Assembly: GCF_910578695.1 (NCBI RefSeq)
Contig: NZ_CAJTQJ010000007.1
Span: 30,412-94,411 of the forward strand
Source: an uncultured Brachyspira sp.
GTDB taxonomy: Bacteria; Spirochaetota; Brachyspiria; Brachyspirales; Brachyspiraceae
Length of the DNA stretch: 64,000 nt
Direction: 5' to 3'
The notes beneath the pieces are model-generated. The model saw only the letters and a list, made by a program, of their open reading frames with translations, made no database searches and had not been told where the DNA came from. This document shows, in pieces, positions 9,682 to 18,057 of this stretch (positions are counted from its first letter, which is position 1; every line of letters starts with the position of its first letter). The translations under genes were made by a program, and so were the position numbers.

Positions 9682-10359
9682 ATGAAAAAGTTATTTATAT
9701 TATTATCAATTTTATTTTCATTTAATGTAATTTATGCTGCTGATTTTGTAATCGGTTTTATGGGAAGCTTTGGTGCAAGCAGTGCAACTACAGAGAGAGA
9801 TAAAATATTTACAACAGATTTTAGAGATTTCGACAGTTCTTTCTCTATTCAGCCCGGTATATTTTGGGGATATAATGATTTATTGTCAAGTGCTTTTCTG
9901 CTTGATATAGGATACAGCAAAGACAGATATGAATTAAAATATAATATTAAAGGCAATAAAGTTTTAGAAAATTATAAGTTCAGCAGTTTATCTTTGGGTT
10001 TATTTCCTAGAATTAATATAGGATTTCTTTCTATCGGTGTAGGCGGAGGAATAAAACTGCCTTTAGCTTTAAAATACAGCAGAGAAGAAAAAGGATATGA
10101 CAAAAATAAATATTCATTAGATTTTGGAGATATAAAAGATTCATTTGAAACTTATTATATACCGTATGTTAAAGCATCAGTAGATTTTTTAATAAAAACT
10201 AAAAGGAAATTTATGTTTTCTTTTGGAGTATATGCTAATTATGATTTTCCTATTAATATAGATAAAAAAGGAATATTAAAAGATATTACTATTAATCAGG
10301 ACTCTTTAGCATCATTTGATATAGGCATTCAATTTGGAATGTATTTTTTAAGTAAATAA
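9682..10359 (+). CDS. Outer-membrane beta-barrel-type protein, paralogue 2
   Basis: 225 residues with signal peptide MKKLFILLSILFSFNVIYA and a clean TAGGAG ribosome-binding site. It aligns along its whole length with the preceding gene (shared TDFRDFDSSFS, ELKYNIKGN, INIGFLSIGVGGGIKLPL and YANYDFPINI segments), so the pair arose by tandem duplication. A more distant third copy lies at 38947-39675. Predicted to sit in the outer membrane. A bidirectional terminator follows directly after the stop, so this is the last gene of the cluster that starts with the lipoprotein at 5860. Confidence 0.74.
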   Translation: MKKLFILLSILFSFNVIYAADFVIGFMGSFGASSATTERDKIFTTDFRDFDSSFSIQPGIFWGYNDLLSSAFLLDIGYSKDRYELKYNIKGNKVLENYKFSSLSLGLFPRINIGFLSIGVGGGIKLPLALKYSREEKGYDKNKYSLDFGDIKDSFETYYIPYVKASVDFLIKTKRKFMFSFGVYANYDFPINIDKKGILKDITINQDSLASFDIGIQFGMYFLSK

Positions 10360-10372
10360 AATAATATTATTT

Positions 10373-10399
10373 AGGGCTTTAATATTTAAATAAAGCCCT
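10373..10399. terminator. Bidirectional Rho-independent terminator
   Basis: Perfect nine-base-pair stem AGGGCTTTA / TAAAGCCCT with a nine-base AT loop, flanked by T-rich sequence on one side and A-rich on the other. It sits between two convergent genes and would serve both. Confidence 0.85.
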
Positions 10400-10422
10400 G
10401 TTATTTTCTATATATAATTTTT

Positions 10423-10818
10423 TTACTTAGAAATAATTTGCAGATATACTTTTCTACTTCTTGCTCCGTCAAATTCAAAGAAATATATATCCTGCCAAGT
10501 GCCTAGTACTATTTTAGAGTTTTCTATTATTACAGTTAAGCTTGGAGATACTAAAGATGATAATAGATGAGCTTGAGAATTTCCCTCTCTATGTCTATAA
10601 TTATCATTCTGAGGTACTAATTTATTAAAAGCATTTTTCATATCAAAAACAACATCAGGGTCTGCATTCTCATTAATGCCTATAGCAGCAGTAGTATGAG
10701 GCACAAATATAACTGCAATTCCATTATTTACTTTTTCTTCATCTATACATTTTTGTACTTCTTTTGTTATATCAATTATATCGAATCTTGATTTTGTTTT
10801 AATATTTATTGTACACAT
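10423..10818 (-). CDS. yjbQ: YjbQ/UPF0047 family protein
   Basis: 131 residues from the ATG at 10818, chosen because GGAG lies nine bases upstream of it and because family members begin about ten residues before the TKSRFDIIDIT segment; an in-frame ATG sixteen codons earlier has no ribosome-binding site. The signature IAVIFVPHTTAAIGINENADPDV and the C-terminal block VLGTWQDIYFFEFDG are diagnostic of UPF0047. The family folds as a small beta-sandwich that binds a metal through conserved His residues; E. coli YjbQ has weak thiamine-phosphate synthase activity. Biological role here is not established. Confidence 0.9.
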   Translation of the reverse strand: MCTINIKTKSRFDIIDITKEVQKCIDEEKVNNGIAVIFVPHTTAAIGINENADPDVVFDMKNAFNKLVPQNDNYRHREGNSQAHLLSSLVSPSLTVIIENSKIVLGTWQDIYFFEFDGARSRKVYLQIISK

Positions 10819-10914
10819 TTTATTAAACTCCATTTTATTAGACATATAGTAAAAAGTATAGTACAATTATTCATTATATTTTTCAATATATTTTTAATTT
10901 TTTATTAGGTTAAT

Positions 10915-11856
10915 ATGAGTTTGATTAATAAATTGAAAAGTTCTATATTGGGTTTGTCAATTGGAGATGCTTTAGGTGTTCCTTATGAATTTATTTCTAG
11001 GGATAGAATGAAAAAATATCCTGCATTTGATATGATAGGAAATGGTACACATAATAAAAAAGCTGGTACTTGGTCTGATGATACAAGTTTAACATTATGT
11101 TTACTTGATAGTTTAAATAATAAAGAAATTGATTATAATGATATTATGAATAAATTTGTATTATGGTATGATTATGCATATTATACAGCTGATAATGATA
11201 CTTTTGATATAGGCATTACAACTTCAGAAGCTATTATAAATTATAAAACTAAAAATATTGATGCTATAAATTGCGGAATGTCAGATGAAATGAGTAATGG
11301 AAATGGTTCTTTAATGAGAATATTACCTTTGTCTTTTTATATAGTTAAATATTTTAATGGTAATTTATTTGATGATAATATTATAAAAATATTGTATAAT
11401 GTTTCTTCATTAACTCATTCTCATAAAAGAAGTTTAATTGCTTGCGTTATATATACTGCAATAGCTATTAATTTGATAAATAATATTGATATAGAAAATG
11501 CTATTAAGAAATCACTTAATGATTCAAGAGAATATTATAAAAATGAAGAAGAGTTAAATTATTTTGATAGGATATTTGAATCAAATTTTAAAAATTTATC
11601 AGAAAATTGTATAGAAAGTACAGGTTATGTTGTTCATACATTAGAGGCTTCTATTTGGATATTATTAAATACAAATAATTATAAGGCTTCTATATTAAAA
11701 GCAGTTAATTTAGGTAATGATACTGATACTATTGAAGCAGTTACAGGAGGTCTTGCAGGGCTTTATTATGGCATTGAGAGTATACCAAGAGAATGGATTG
11801 ATATTTTGCTTAATAAAGATTTAATAATATCCATTTGCAATAAATTTAATTATTAG
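10915..11856 (+). CDS. ADP-ribosylglycohydrolase family protein
   Basis: 313 residues of the DraG/ARH fold. Metal-binding motifs are visible: LSIGDALGVPYEF near the N-terminus, WSDDTSLTLCLLDSL (the Asp-Asp-Thr/Ser pair), and GNDTDTIEAVTGGLAGLYYGI near the C-terminus, which together bind the two Mg2+/Mn2+ ions. Such enzymes remove ADP-ribose from proteins, nucleic acids or small molecules in the cytoplasm. There is no neighbouring DraT-like transferase or nitrogenase gene, so a DraG role is not supported. TAGG precedes the ATG. Divergent from yjbQ. Confidence 0.9.
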   Translation: MSLINKLKSSILGLSIGDALGVPYEFISRDRMKKYPAFDMIGNGTHNKKAGTWSDDTSLTLCLLDSLNNKEIDYNDIMNKFVLWYDYAYYTADNDTFDIGITTSEAIINYKTKNIDAINCGMSDEMSNGNGSLMRILPLSFYIVKYFNGNLFDDNIIKILYNVSSLTHSHKRSLIACVIYTAIAINLINNIDIENAIKKSLNDSREYYKNEEELNYFDRIFESNFKNLSENCIESTGYVVHTLEASIWILLNTNNYKASILKAVNLGNDTDTIEAVTGGLAGLYYGIESIPREWIDILLNKDLIISICNKFNY

Positions 11857-12012
11857 TAATAGTTATTATTTAATATAACTTGTAAATAATTTTATTATAT
11901 GCTATATTGTAAAATGATAAATATCATATATTAAGAATATTAATTTAAAACTATTGTATAAATATAATTAAATATGTTAATTAAAATAATTATTTATTAA
12001 AGGAGTCATTTA

Positions 12013-13401
12013 ATGAAGTATTTTAATTTTGATAAAAATTTTCTGCATTCTGTTATAGAAGAAGCTTTAAAAAATGGGGGAGAATATGCTGATATATTTT
12101 TTGAAGATACTAAAATAAACTCAATAAGTTATTTAGATTCTAAAGCAGATGATATGAATTTAGGAAATAATTATGGCGTAGGCTTAAGAGTTATAGTTAA
12201 TAAAAAAACAATATATTTATATTCAAATGATATAAGTAATGAAAACTTAATTAATTTAGCTAGAAGTGCAGCTTCAATTATAAATGATAAGAAGCATATA
12301 GTTAAGGATTTTATTCAGTCAAATGAAAATAATAATCATCCGCTGCATATAAATCCCTTTGATATTAATTTTGATGAAAAAATAGATGTTCTTTCATATT
12401 TGGATAAAACAGCAAGGGCAGTATCTGATAAAATAAAACAAGTTAATGCCAGATATATGGAAAAGCAGAGAAATATTTTAGTATGTGCAAGCAATGGAAT
12501 ATTAAAAGAAGATTCTCAAACTTATATAAGACTTGTTATGATGTCAATGGCAAGCGATGGAGTGAATACTCAGACAGCAAGCAGAACAAAAGGCGCATTA
12601 GACGGATTTCAAGTAATAAAGGACATTAATTTAGAAGATATGGCTATGGAAACTGCTAATTCTGCTATAAAAATGCTTAATTCAAAATATCCTAAATCAG
12701 GCAAATATCCTGTTGTAATAGATAATGCATTCGGCGGAGTAATATTTCACGAAGCTTGCGGACATGCTTTAGAGGCTACATCTGTTGCTGATAATGCCAG
12801 TGTATTTTGCGGTAAATTGGGAGAAAAAATAGCTTCTGATGTTGTTACGGCTGTTGATGACGGCACTATAAAAAATGCTTGGGGAAGCTATAATATTGAT
12901 GATGAAGGTAATGAGGCTCAGAGAACTGTATTAATAGAAAATGGTATTTTAAAAAATTATTTGGTTGATGAGCTTGGTTCTATGAAGATGAATCAGAAAG
13001 TTACAGGAAGTGCGAGGAGAGAAAGCTATAAATATCCTCCTACTTCTAGAATGAGAAATACATTTATAGATAAAGGAAATTCAAGTTTTGAAGATTTAAT
13101 TTCCAGCATAGAATACGGACTTTATGCTAAAAAGATGGGCGGCGGTTCGGTTGACCCTGCTACAACAGATTATAATTTTGCAGTTTCTGAAGGTTATTTA
13201 ATAGAGAATGGAAAAATTACTGAACCTGTGAGAGGTGCTACGCTTATAGGGCGGGGAGATGAAACTCTTATGAATATTGAAGCGGTTTCATCTAATTTAG
13301 AATTAGCTGACGGTATTTGCGGAAGTATTTCAGGTTCTGTGCCTACTACTGTCGGACAGCCTGCTATTAGAGTTAAAGAACTTACTGTGGGAGGCAGATA
13401 A
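12013..13401 (+). CDS. tldD: TldD-type metalloprotease subunit
   Basis: 462 residues. The zinc motif HEACGH occupies residues 246-251 inside VIFHEACGHALEATSVAD, the signature of the active TldD subunit. In other bacteria TldD and TldE form a heterodimeric protease that trims unfolded peptides and matures microcin-type peptides. The C-terminal LELADGICGSISGSVPTTVGQPAIRV-type beta region is also characteristic. A strong AAAGGAG site precedes the ATG. The tldE gene begins two bases after the stop, and a two-component system follows, all in one operon. No precursor peptide gene is evident nearby. Confidence 0.95.
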   Translation: MKYFNFDKNFLHSVIEEALKNGGEYADIFFEDTKINSISYLDSKADDMNLGNNYGVGLRVIVNKKTIYLYSNDISNENLINLARSAASIINDKKHIVKDFIQSNENNNHPLHINPFDINFDEKIDVLSYLDKTARAVSDKIKQVNARYMEKQRNILVCASNGILKEDSQTYIRLVMMSMASDGVNTQTASRTKGALDGFQVIKDINLEDMAMETANSAIKMLNSKYPKSGKYPVVIDNAFGGVIFHEACGHALEATSVADNASVFCGKLGEKIASDVVTAVDDGTIKNAWGSYNIDDEGNEAQRTVLIENGILKNYLVDELGSMKMNQKVTGSARRESYKYPPTSRMRNTFIDKGNSSFEDLISSIEYGLYAKKMGGGSVDPATTDYNFAVSEGYLIENGKITEPVRGATLIGRGDETLMNIEAVSSNLELADGICGSISGSVPTTVGQPAIRVKELTVGGR

Positions 13402-13403
13402 TA

Positions 13404-14762
13404 ATGTCAGAATTAAGCAGCTTTATGAATAGAATAAAAGAAGTATATGATATAGTTAAAAACAAAGCAAAAGATATTGATGAAATAGAAATTTATATGT
13501 CAGTGAGCGGAGAAGAGGAGTTTACTGTAAGAGAAAAAGATTTAGATAGATATACTTATGCTGAATCAGGAGGAATAGGCTTAAGATTAATTAAAAATGG
13601 AAAAGCGGGCATAAGTTTTACTGAAAAAATAAGTTCTGATATTAATATGGATAGTCTTATTGATAATGCAGAAACTTCATTATATTATGCTGATTCTGAG
13701 CCTGAATATAATATGCTTATAGATAAAGATGATGAAGAAAAAAGCTATGATATGATTAATAAAGATATAATTAATTTATCAAATGATAAACTTAAAGAAA
13801 TATCATTATCTATAGAAGATAAATTATATTCATTTGACAAAAGAATAGTTAATGTTCCTTCTGCAGGATTAGCAAGATATAATTTTACTAAATGCATAAT
13901 AAACAGCAATGGTATATGCAAAGAAGAGAAAAAAAACAGCATATCATACTATGGAGAAGTAATAGCAAAAGACAGTAATGCAGTAAAAACTTTTTTTGAT
14001 GTTTATTCTTCAAGAGATGCTTTTTTTGATATTGATGCTTTTACAAGGAATATAGCTGACAATGTTATAAATAAATTATCGGCTAAGCCTATAGAAAGCG
14101 GTAAGTATAAAACAGTATTTACAAGTAAGGCTATGAGAACTATACTAGGTGCTTATTTGGGATTATTCTCTTCTGAGGCAGTTCAAAAGAAATTATCTCT
14201 TCTTCAAGGCAAATTAAATCAAAAAATAGCAGGCAGTATTATCAATATTAAAGATATTCCTATGTATGATAAAGGCTTAGCCAATACTAATTTTGACGGA
14301 GAGGGTTCTAAAACTAAAGATTTGAATATAATAAGCAGCGGTATTTTAAATAGCTATCTATATAATAATTATACTGCTAAAAAAGACGGCGTAAAAACAA
14401 CATCGCATGCTTCAAGAGGATTCAAAACTTCAATAGGTATATCATGTCATAATTTGATTTTAGAAGATGGAAATAATACTCAAGAGGAGCTGATTTCCCA
14501 AATTAAAAATGGAGTATTAGTAAATTCTTTAACAGGCACTCATTCAGGAGTTAATGCAATAAGCGGAGATTTTTCTTTACAGGCTGAAGGCATAAAAATA
14601 GAAAACGGCAAATTGTCCTATACAGTAAGTCCTTTTATAGTTTCAGGAAATATATTAGACTTTTTAAATAATATAGAAATGCTTGCAGATGATACCGATT
14701 ATCATCATTCATCTATATATACGCCTAGTGCTTTGATTAGGGAATTATCATTTGCTTCATAA
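13404..14762 (+). CDS. tldE: TldE/PmbA-type protease partner subunit
   Basis: 452 residues, same fold as TldD but without an HExxxH motif, as expected for the non-catalytic partner. The segments YAESGGIGLRLIKNGKAG and SGDFSLQAEGIKIENG fit the PmbA family. GGGAGG lies within the end of tldD, so translation is coupled. It is expected to pair with TldD in the cytoplasm. The last eleven bases overlap the TTG start of the downstream histidine kinase, indicating one transcript for all four genes. Confidence 0.93.
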   Translation: MSELSSFMNRIKEVYDIVKNKAKDIDEIEIYMSVSGEEEFTVREKDLDRYTYAESGGIGLRLIKNGKAGISFTEKISSDINMDSLIDNAETSLYYADSEPEYNMLIDKDDEEKSYDMINKDIINLSNDKLKEISLSIEDKLYSFDKRIVNVPSAGLARYNFTKCIINSNGICKEEKKNSISYYGEVIAKDSNAVKTFFDVYSSRDAFFDIDAFTRNIADNVINKLSAKPIESGKYKTVFTSKAMRTILGAYLGLFSSEAVQKKLSLLQGKLNQKIAGSIINIKDIPMYDKGLANTNFDGEGSKTKDLNIISSGILNSYLYNNYTAKKDGVKTTSHASRGFKTSIGISCHNLILEDGNNTQEELISQIKNGVLVNSLTGTHSGVNAISGDFSLQAEGIKIENGKLSYTVSPFIVSGNILDFLNNIEMLADDTDYHHSSIYTPSALIRELSFAS

Positions 14763-16017
14763 ACTTTATATTATTTTTTTCAGTATTGAAGTTTTTTTTA
14801 TTTTTATTATACTTTATAAAATGAATAGTACTAATCAGTTTTTTTATAAATTTTTGCAGAATTTCGATAAAGTTTCTGACATTGAAAAGAAGAAAGTATT
14901 TAAAAGACTGTCAAATCTTTTTTATTCTCAAAATATCATTATAGAAAATCTTGAAGAGGGTATAATAGCTATAGATGATAAAGGCTTAATACAGGGAATA
15001 AATAAAAAGGCATGTTTTTTGTTTTCTATACCAAGAAACTCAGAAGGAAAATCTATAAGTAAATATATGATTGGAAATGATATAGTAAAATCTGTATTAG
15101 AACTTATAAAAGATAAAATATCAGATACTAAATTATTAAAAGATGATGAAAATGATAGAATAATTCAGATAAATATACTGCCTATAGGAGATAAGGGAAG
15201 AATCATAGGCACCCTTATAAAGGCATTTGATATAACAAAAACTTATGAAAGTGCTCAAAAACTTAAAAGAGCAGAGCAGCTAGCATCTCTTACAACTCTT
15301 GCAGCGGGAGTAGCACATGAAATAAAAAATCCTTTAGGATCTATTTCAATATATATACAGCTTATAGAAAAGATAATAAAAAAAAATATGGATAATAATT
15401 GTCAATGCTATATAGATTTTAAAGAGTATTCTGATATTATAAAAGAGGAAATAAGCAGGCTTGAAGATACTATCAATTCTTTTTTATTTTCTGTACGCAA
15501 ATTAGAGCTTAATATTGAAGATATTAATATAAATGATATTATTTTATCAACAGTTTCATTTTTAAAATATGAGATAGAAAAAAATAATGTAAGCATAGAT
15601 ATAAAATTTGATAAGGATAATTTAATTTTAAAATTAGATGAAAGATATATAAAGCAGTCTTTAATTAATATAATACAAAATGCAATAGATGCTATGAGTG
15701 ATAATGATAATCAGAATAAGAAAAAATATATTTATATAAAATTGAAAACTATTGATAATTATGCTGTTATAAGTATAAAAGATACAGGAATTGGAATGAA
15801 AGAAGAAACATTAAATAAAATATTTGAGCCTTATTTTACTACTAAAAGACATGGTACAGGATTAGGGCTTACAAATGTAGTTCGTATAGTAGAAGCACAT
15901 AACGGCAGTATATCTATAGAAAGCAAATATGGTGTGGGAAGCGAGTTTATAATAAAACTTCCTTTGCATCAGGAGAATCAAAAATTTTTACAGACGGATT
16001 TATTAGATTATGCCTAA
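14752..16017 (+). CDS. PAS-domain sensor histidine kinase (NtrB-like)
   Basis: 421 residues from a TTG start with AGGGA about eight bases upstream, overlapping the end of tldE by eleven bases. One N-terminal transmembrane helix (residues about 5-23), a PAS domain (about 60-165), a HisKA domain with the phospho-acceptor His189 in AAGVAHEIKNPLGS, and an HATPase domain with N box QNAIDAM, G1 DTGIGM and G2 HGTGLGL. It lacks a large periplasmic sensor, so it probably senses a cytoplasmic or membrane signal. Its gene overlaps the regulator gene by eight bases, marking them as a cognate pair. Confidence 0.93.
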   Translation: MLHKLYIIFFSIEVFFIFIILYKMNSTNQFFYKFLQNFDKVSDIEKKKVFKRLSNLFYSQNIIIENLEEGIIAIDDKGLIQGINKKACFLFSIPRNSEGKSISKYMIGNDIVKSVLELIKDKISDTKLLKDDENDRIIQINILPIGDKGRIIGTLIKAFDITKTYESAQKLKRAEQLASLTTLAAGVAHEIKNPLGSISIYIQLIEKIIKKNMDNNCQCYIDFKEYSDIIKEEISRLEDTINSFLFSVRKLELNIEDININDIILSTVSFLKYEIEKNNVSIDIKFDKDNLILKLDERYIKQSLINIIQNAIDAMSDNDNQNKKKYIYIKLKTIDNYAVISIKDTGIGMKEETLNKIFEPYFTTKRHGTGLGLTNVVRIVEAHNGSISIESKYGVGSEFIIKLPLHQENQKFLQTDLLDYA

Positions 16018-17347
16018 AATATTAGTAATAGATGATGAAAAAAATATAAGAGACGGCATCAAGAAATCATTAGAATTTGAGGGCTATGAAGTTGTAACTG
16101 CAGATAATGGCGAAAAGGGAATAGAAACCGTTTATAAAGGCGGGATAGATTTAGTTATAACTGATTTAAAAATGCCTGAAAAGACAGGTGAAGAATTTTT
16201 AAAAGATATTTTAGAATTTGACAAACATATACCTGTAATAGTACTTACAGGTCATGGTAATGTAGAAACGGCAGTTGATATGATGAGGCTTGGAGCTTAT
16301 GATTTTATGACAAAGCCTTTTAATCTTGATAAAATGCTTCTTATAATAGCAAGAGCATTGGAAAGTAAGAATATAAAAAAAACTAATGAAACTTTAGAAA
16401 AACGGCTTGATTATAATGAAAGTTTTTATGGAATGATAGGGCATAGTCCTAAAATGCTGAAAGTTTATGAGGCAGTAAAACAGGTGGCTAGAACTAAAGC
16501 TACTGTACTTATAGAAGGAGAGAGCGGAACAGGTAAGGAATTAGTTGCTAATGCCATTCATCAAATATCTGACAGAGCAAAACAGCCTTATATAACTGTA
16601 AACTGTGCTGCACTTTCTGAAGGTGTTTTGGAAAGCGAATTATTCGGACATGAAAAAGGTTCTTTCACAGGTGCTATTGATAAAAAGATAGGAAGGTTTG
16701 AAGCCGCCAATAAGGGTACTATATTTTTAGATGAGATAGGGGAAATTAATCAAACTGTTCAGGTTAAGCTTTTGAGGGTGCTTGAAGAGAGAGTTATAGA
16801 GAGAGTGGGTTCAAATAGTTCTATTGATGTTGATATAAGAGTAATTGCTGCTACAAATAAGATATTGTCTGAAGAAATAAAAGAGGGTAAGTTTAGAGAA
16901 GATTTATATTATAGGCTTAATGTTATAAAAATAGAAATGCCGCCGCTTAGAGAGAGAAGAGAAGATATACCGCTTTTAATAGATAATTTTATAAAAGAGT
17001 TTTCAAATGTTCATTCTATAAATATAAAATCTGTTGATAAAAAAGTGTATAAAATATTATCATCATTGCAATGGGAAGGAAATGTAAGGGAATTAAGAAA
17101 TACTATTGAAACTATGGTTGTTATGTGCAAAGATGGTAAAATAGATGAGGGAAATATACCTGATTGGGCATTAAAAAATAATGATGAAAATTTTGTAGTG
17201 GAAAATGATGTTACATTAGAAGAGCTTGAAAGAATGTATATCAATTATCTGCTTAGTCATAATAATTTTAATAAAGCACAAGTTGCAAAGATACTTGGAA
17301 TTGAAAGAGCTACTCTATATAGAAAATTAAAAGAGGATATAAAATAA
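16010..17347 (+). CDS. Sigma-54-dependent response regulator (NtrC family)
   Basis: 445 residues. Receiver domain 1-120 with phospho-acceptor Asp52 in TDLKMPEKTG; AAA+ domain with Walker A GESGTGKE (169-176), the sigma-54 contact loop GSFTGA (216-221; a Ser variant of GAFTGA) and Walker B FLDE; C-terminal Fis-type helix-turn-helix NFNKAQVAKILGIERATLYRKLKE. It activates sigma-54 promoters when phosphorylated by the adjacent kinase. Targets are unknown; I saw no convincing -24/-12 element (GG-N10-GC) upstream of genes in this window. Followed by a strong terminator. Confidence 0.95.
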   Translation: MPKILVIDDEKNIRDGIKKSLEFEGYEVVTADNGEKGIETVYKGGIDLVITDLKMPEKTGEEFLKDILEFDKHIPVIVLTGHGNVETAVDMMRLGAYDFMTKPFNLDKMLLIIARALESKNIKKTNETLEKRLDYNESFYGMIGHSPKMLKVYEAVKQVARTKATVLIEGESGTGKELVANAIHQISDRAKQPYITVNCAALSEGVLESELFGHEKGSFTGAIDKKIGRFEAANKGTIFLDEIGEINQTVQVKLLRVLEERVIERVGSNSSIDVDIRVIAATNKILSEEIKEGKFREDLYYRLNVIKIEMPPLRERREDIPLLIDNFIKEFSNVHSINIKSVDKKVYKILSSLQWEGNVRELRNTIETMVVMCKDGKIDEGNIPDWALKNNDENFVVENDVTLEELERMYINYLLSHNNFNKAQVAKILGIERATLYRKLKEDIK

Positions 17348-17360
17348 AAAATAAGAATAT

Positions 17361-17380
17361 AGGAGCTTAAAAAAGCTCCT
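17361..17380. terminator. Bidirectional terminator after the response regulator
   Basis: Stem AGGAGCTT / AAGCTCCT with an AAAA loop and A/T tails on both sides, lying between the convergent regulator and PTS EIIA genes. Confidence 0.8.
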
Positions 17381-17396
17381 TTAAAATTGCAGGCTT

Positions 17397-17861
17397 TTAT
17401 TTAGAAATAGTCATTATAACATCATTTATAGAAACATCTCTATGTTCAGTTTTATTTAATGATTTCAATTCGGAAAAATTAGGTATTATAATAGGCGAAG
17501 TAATATCATATTCTTTTTCTATTTCTTCTTTATCAAATTCTATCAGCAAAGCTCCAGCCTTTATTTTATCGCCTTCTTTTACATAACATTTAAAATGCTT
17601 TCCGCCCAATTTAACAGTATCCATTCCGATATGTATTAATATTTCAACTCCTTTAGATAATAATCCTATAGCATGATTCGTATTAACAGTTGTAATAACT
17701 TCTCCGTCTACAGGAGAATAAACTTTTCCTTCTTCAGGTATTACAGCCATTCCCTCGCCAAGTGCTTTACTGGAAAAAGCCTCGTCTTTAACATCTGTAA
17801 CATCTACTAATTTGCCTTTAATAGGGCTTTTTATTTCAATTTTTTTAGAGAATAATCCCAT
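17397..17861 (-). CDS. crr: PTS glucose-family EIIA component
   Basis: 154 residues, the usual length of a free-standing EIIA-Glc. The phosphorylation site is His77 in ILIHIGMDTVKLGGKHF, and the supporting His63 is in TNHAIG. It accepts phosphate from HPr and passes it to the Cys of an EIIB domain in the cytoplasm. The gene is divergent from the EIICB gene, which lacks its own EIIA domain, so the two are natural partners. A very strong GAGGAGG site lies upstream. Whether it also has Crr-like regulatory roles cannot be judged. Confidence 0.93.
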   Translation of the reverse strand: MGLFSKKIEIKSPIKGKLVDVTDVKDEAFSSKALGEGMAVIPEEGKVYSPVDGEVITTVNTNHAIGLLSKGVEILIHIGMDTVKLGGKHFKCYVKEGDKIKAGALLIEFDKEEIEKEYDITSPIIIPNFSELKSLNKTEHRDVSINDVIMTISK

Positions 17862-17989
17862 ACGAATTCCTCCTCAAATTTATTTATGTTTATATTCTAT
17901 CATAAATGTTTTTAAAGTAAATAATTCTATAAAAAATATATTGTATTTTAGTATATAAATTATGATGATATTAAAAAATAGCATAATGC

Positions 17990-18018
17990 TTGATAAAGCA
18001 TAAAATAAGTATTATACT
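17990..18018 (+). promoter_or_regulatory. Promoter of the PTS EIICB gene
   Basis: TTGATA at 17990-17995, 17-base spacer, TATACT at 18013-18018, about 40 bases before the ATG. A small GCAT/ATGC hairpin overlaps the -35 side. Confidence 0.6.
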
Positions 18019-18057
18019 ATTAATTATGAAGAAAAAATTAATTTTTATGGAGGATAT

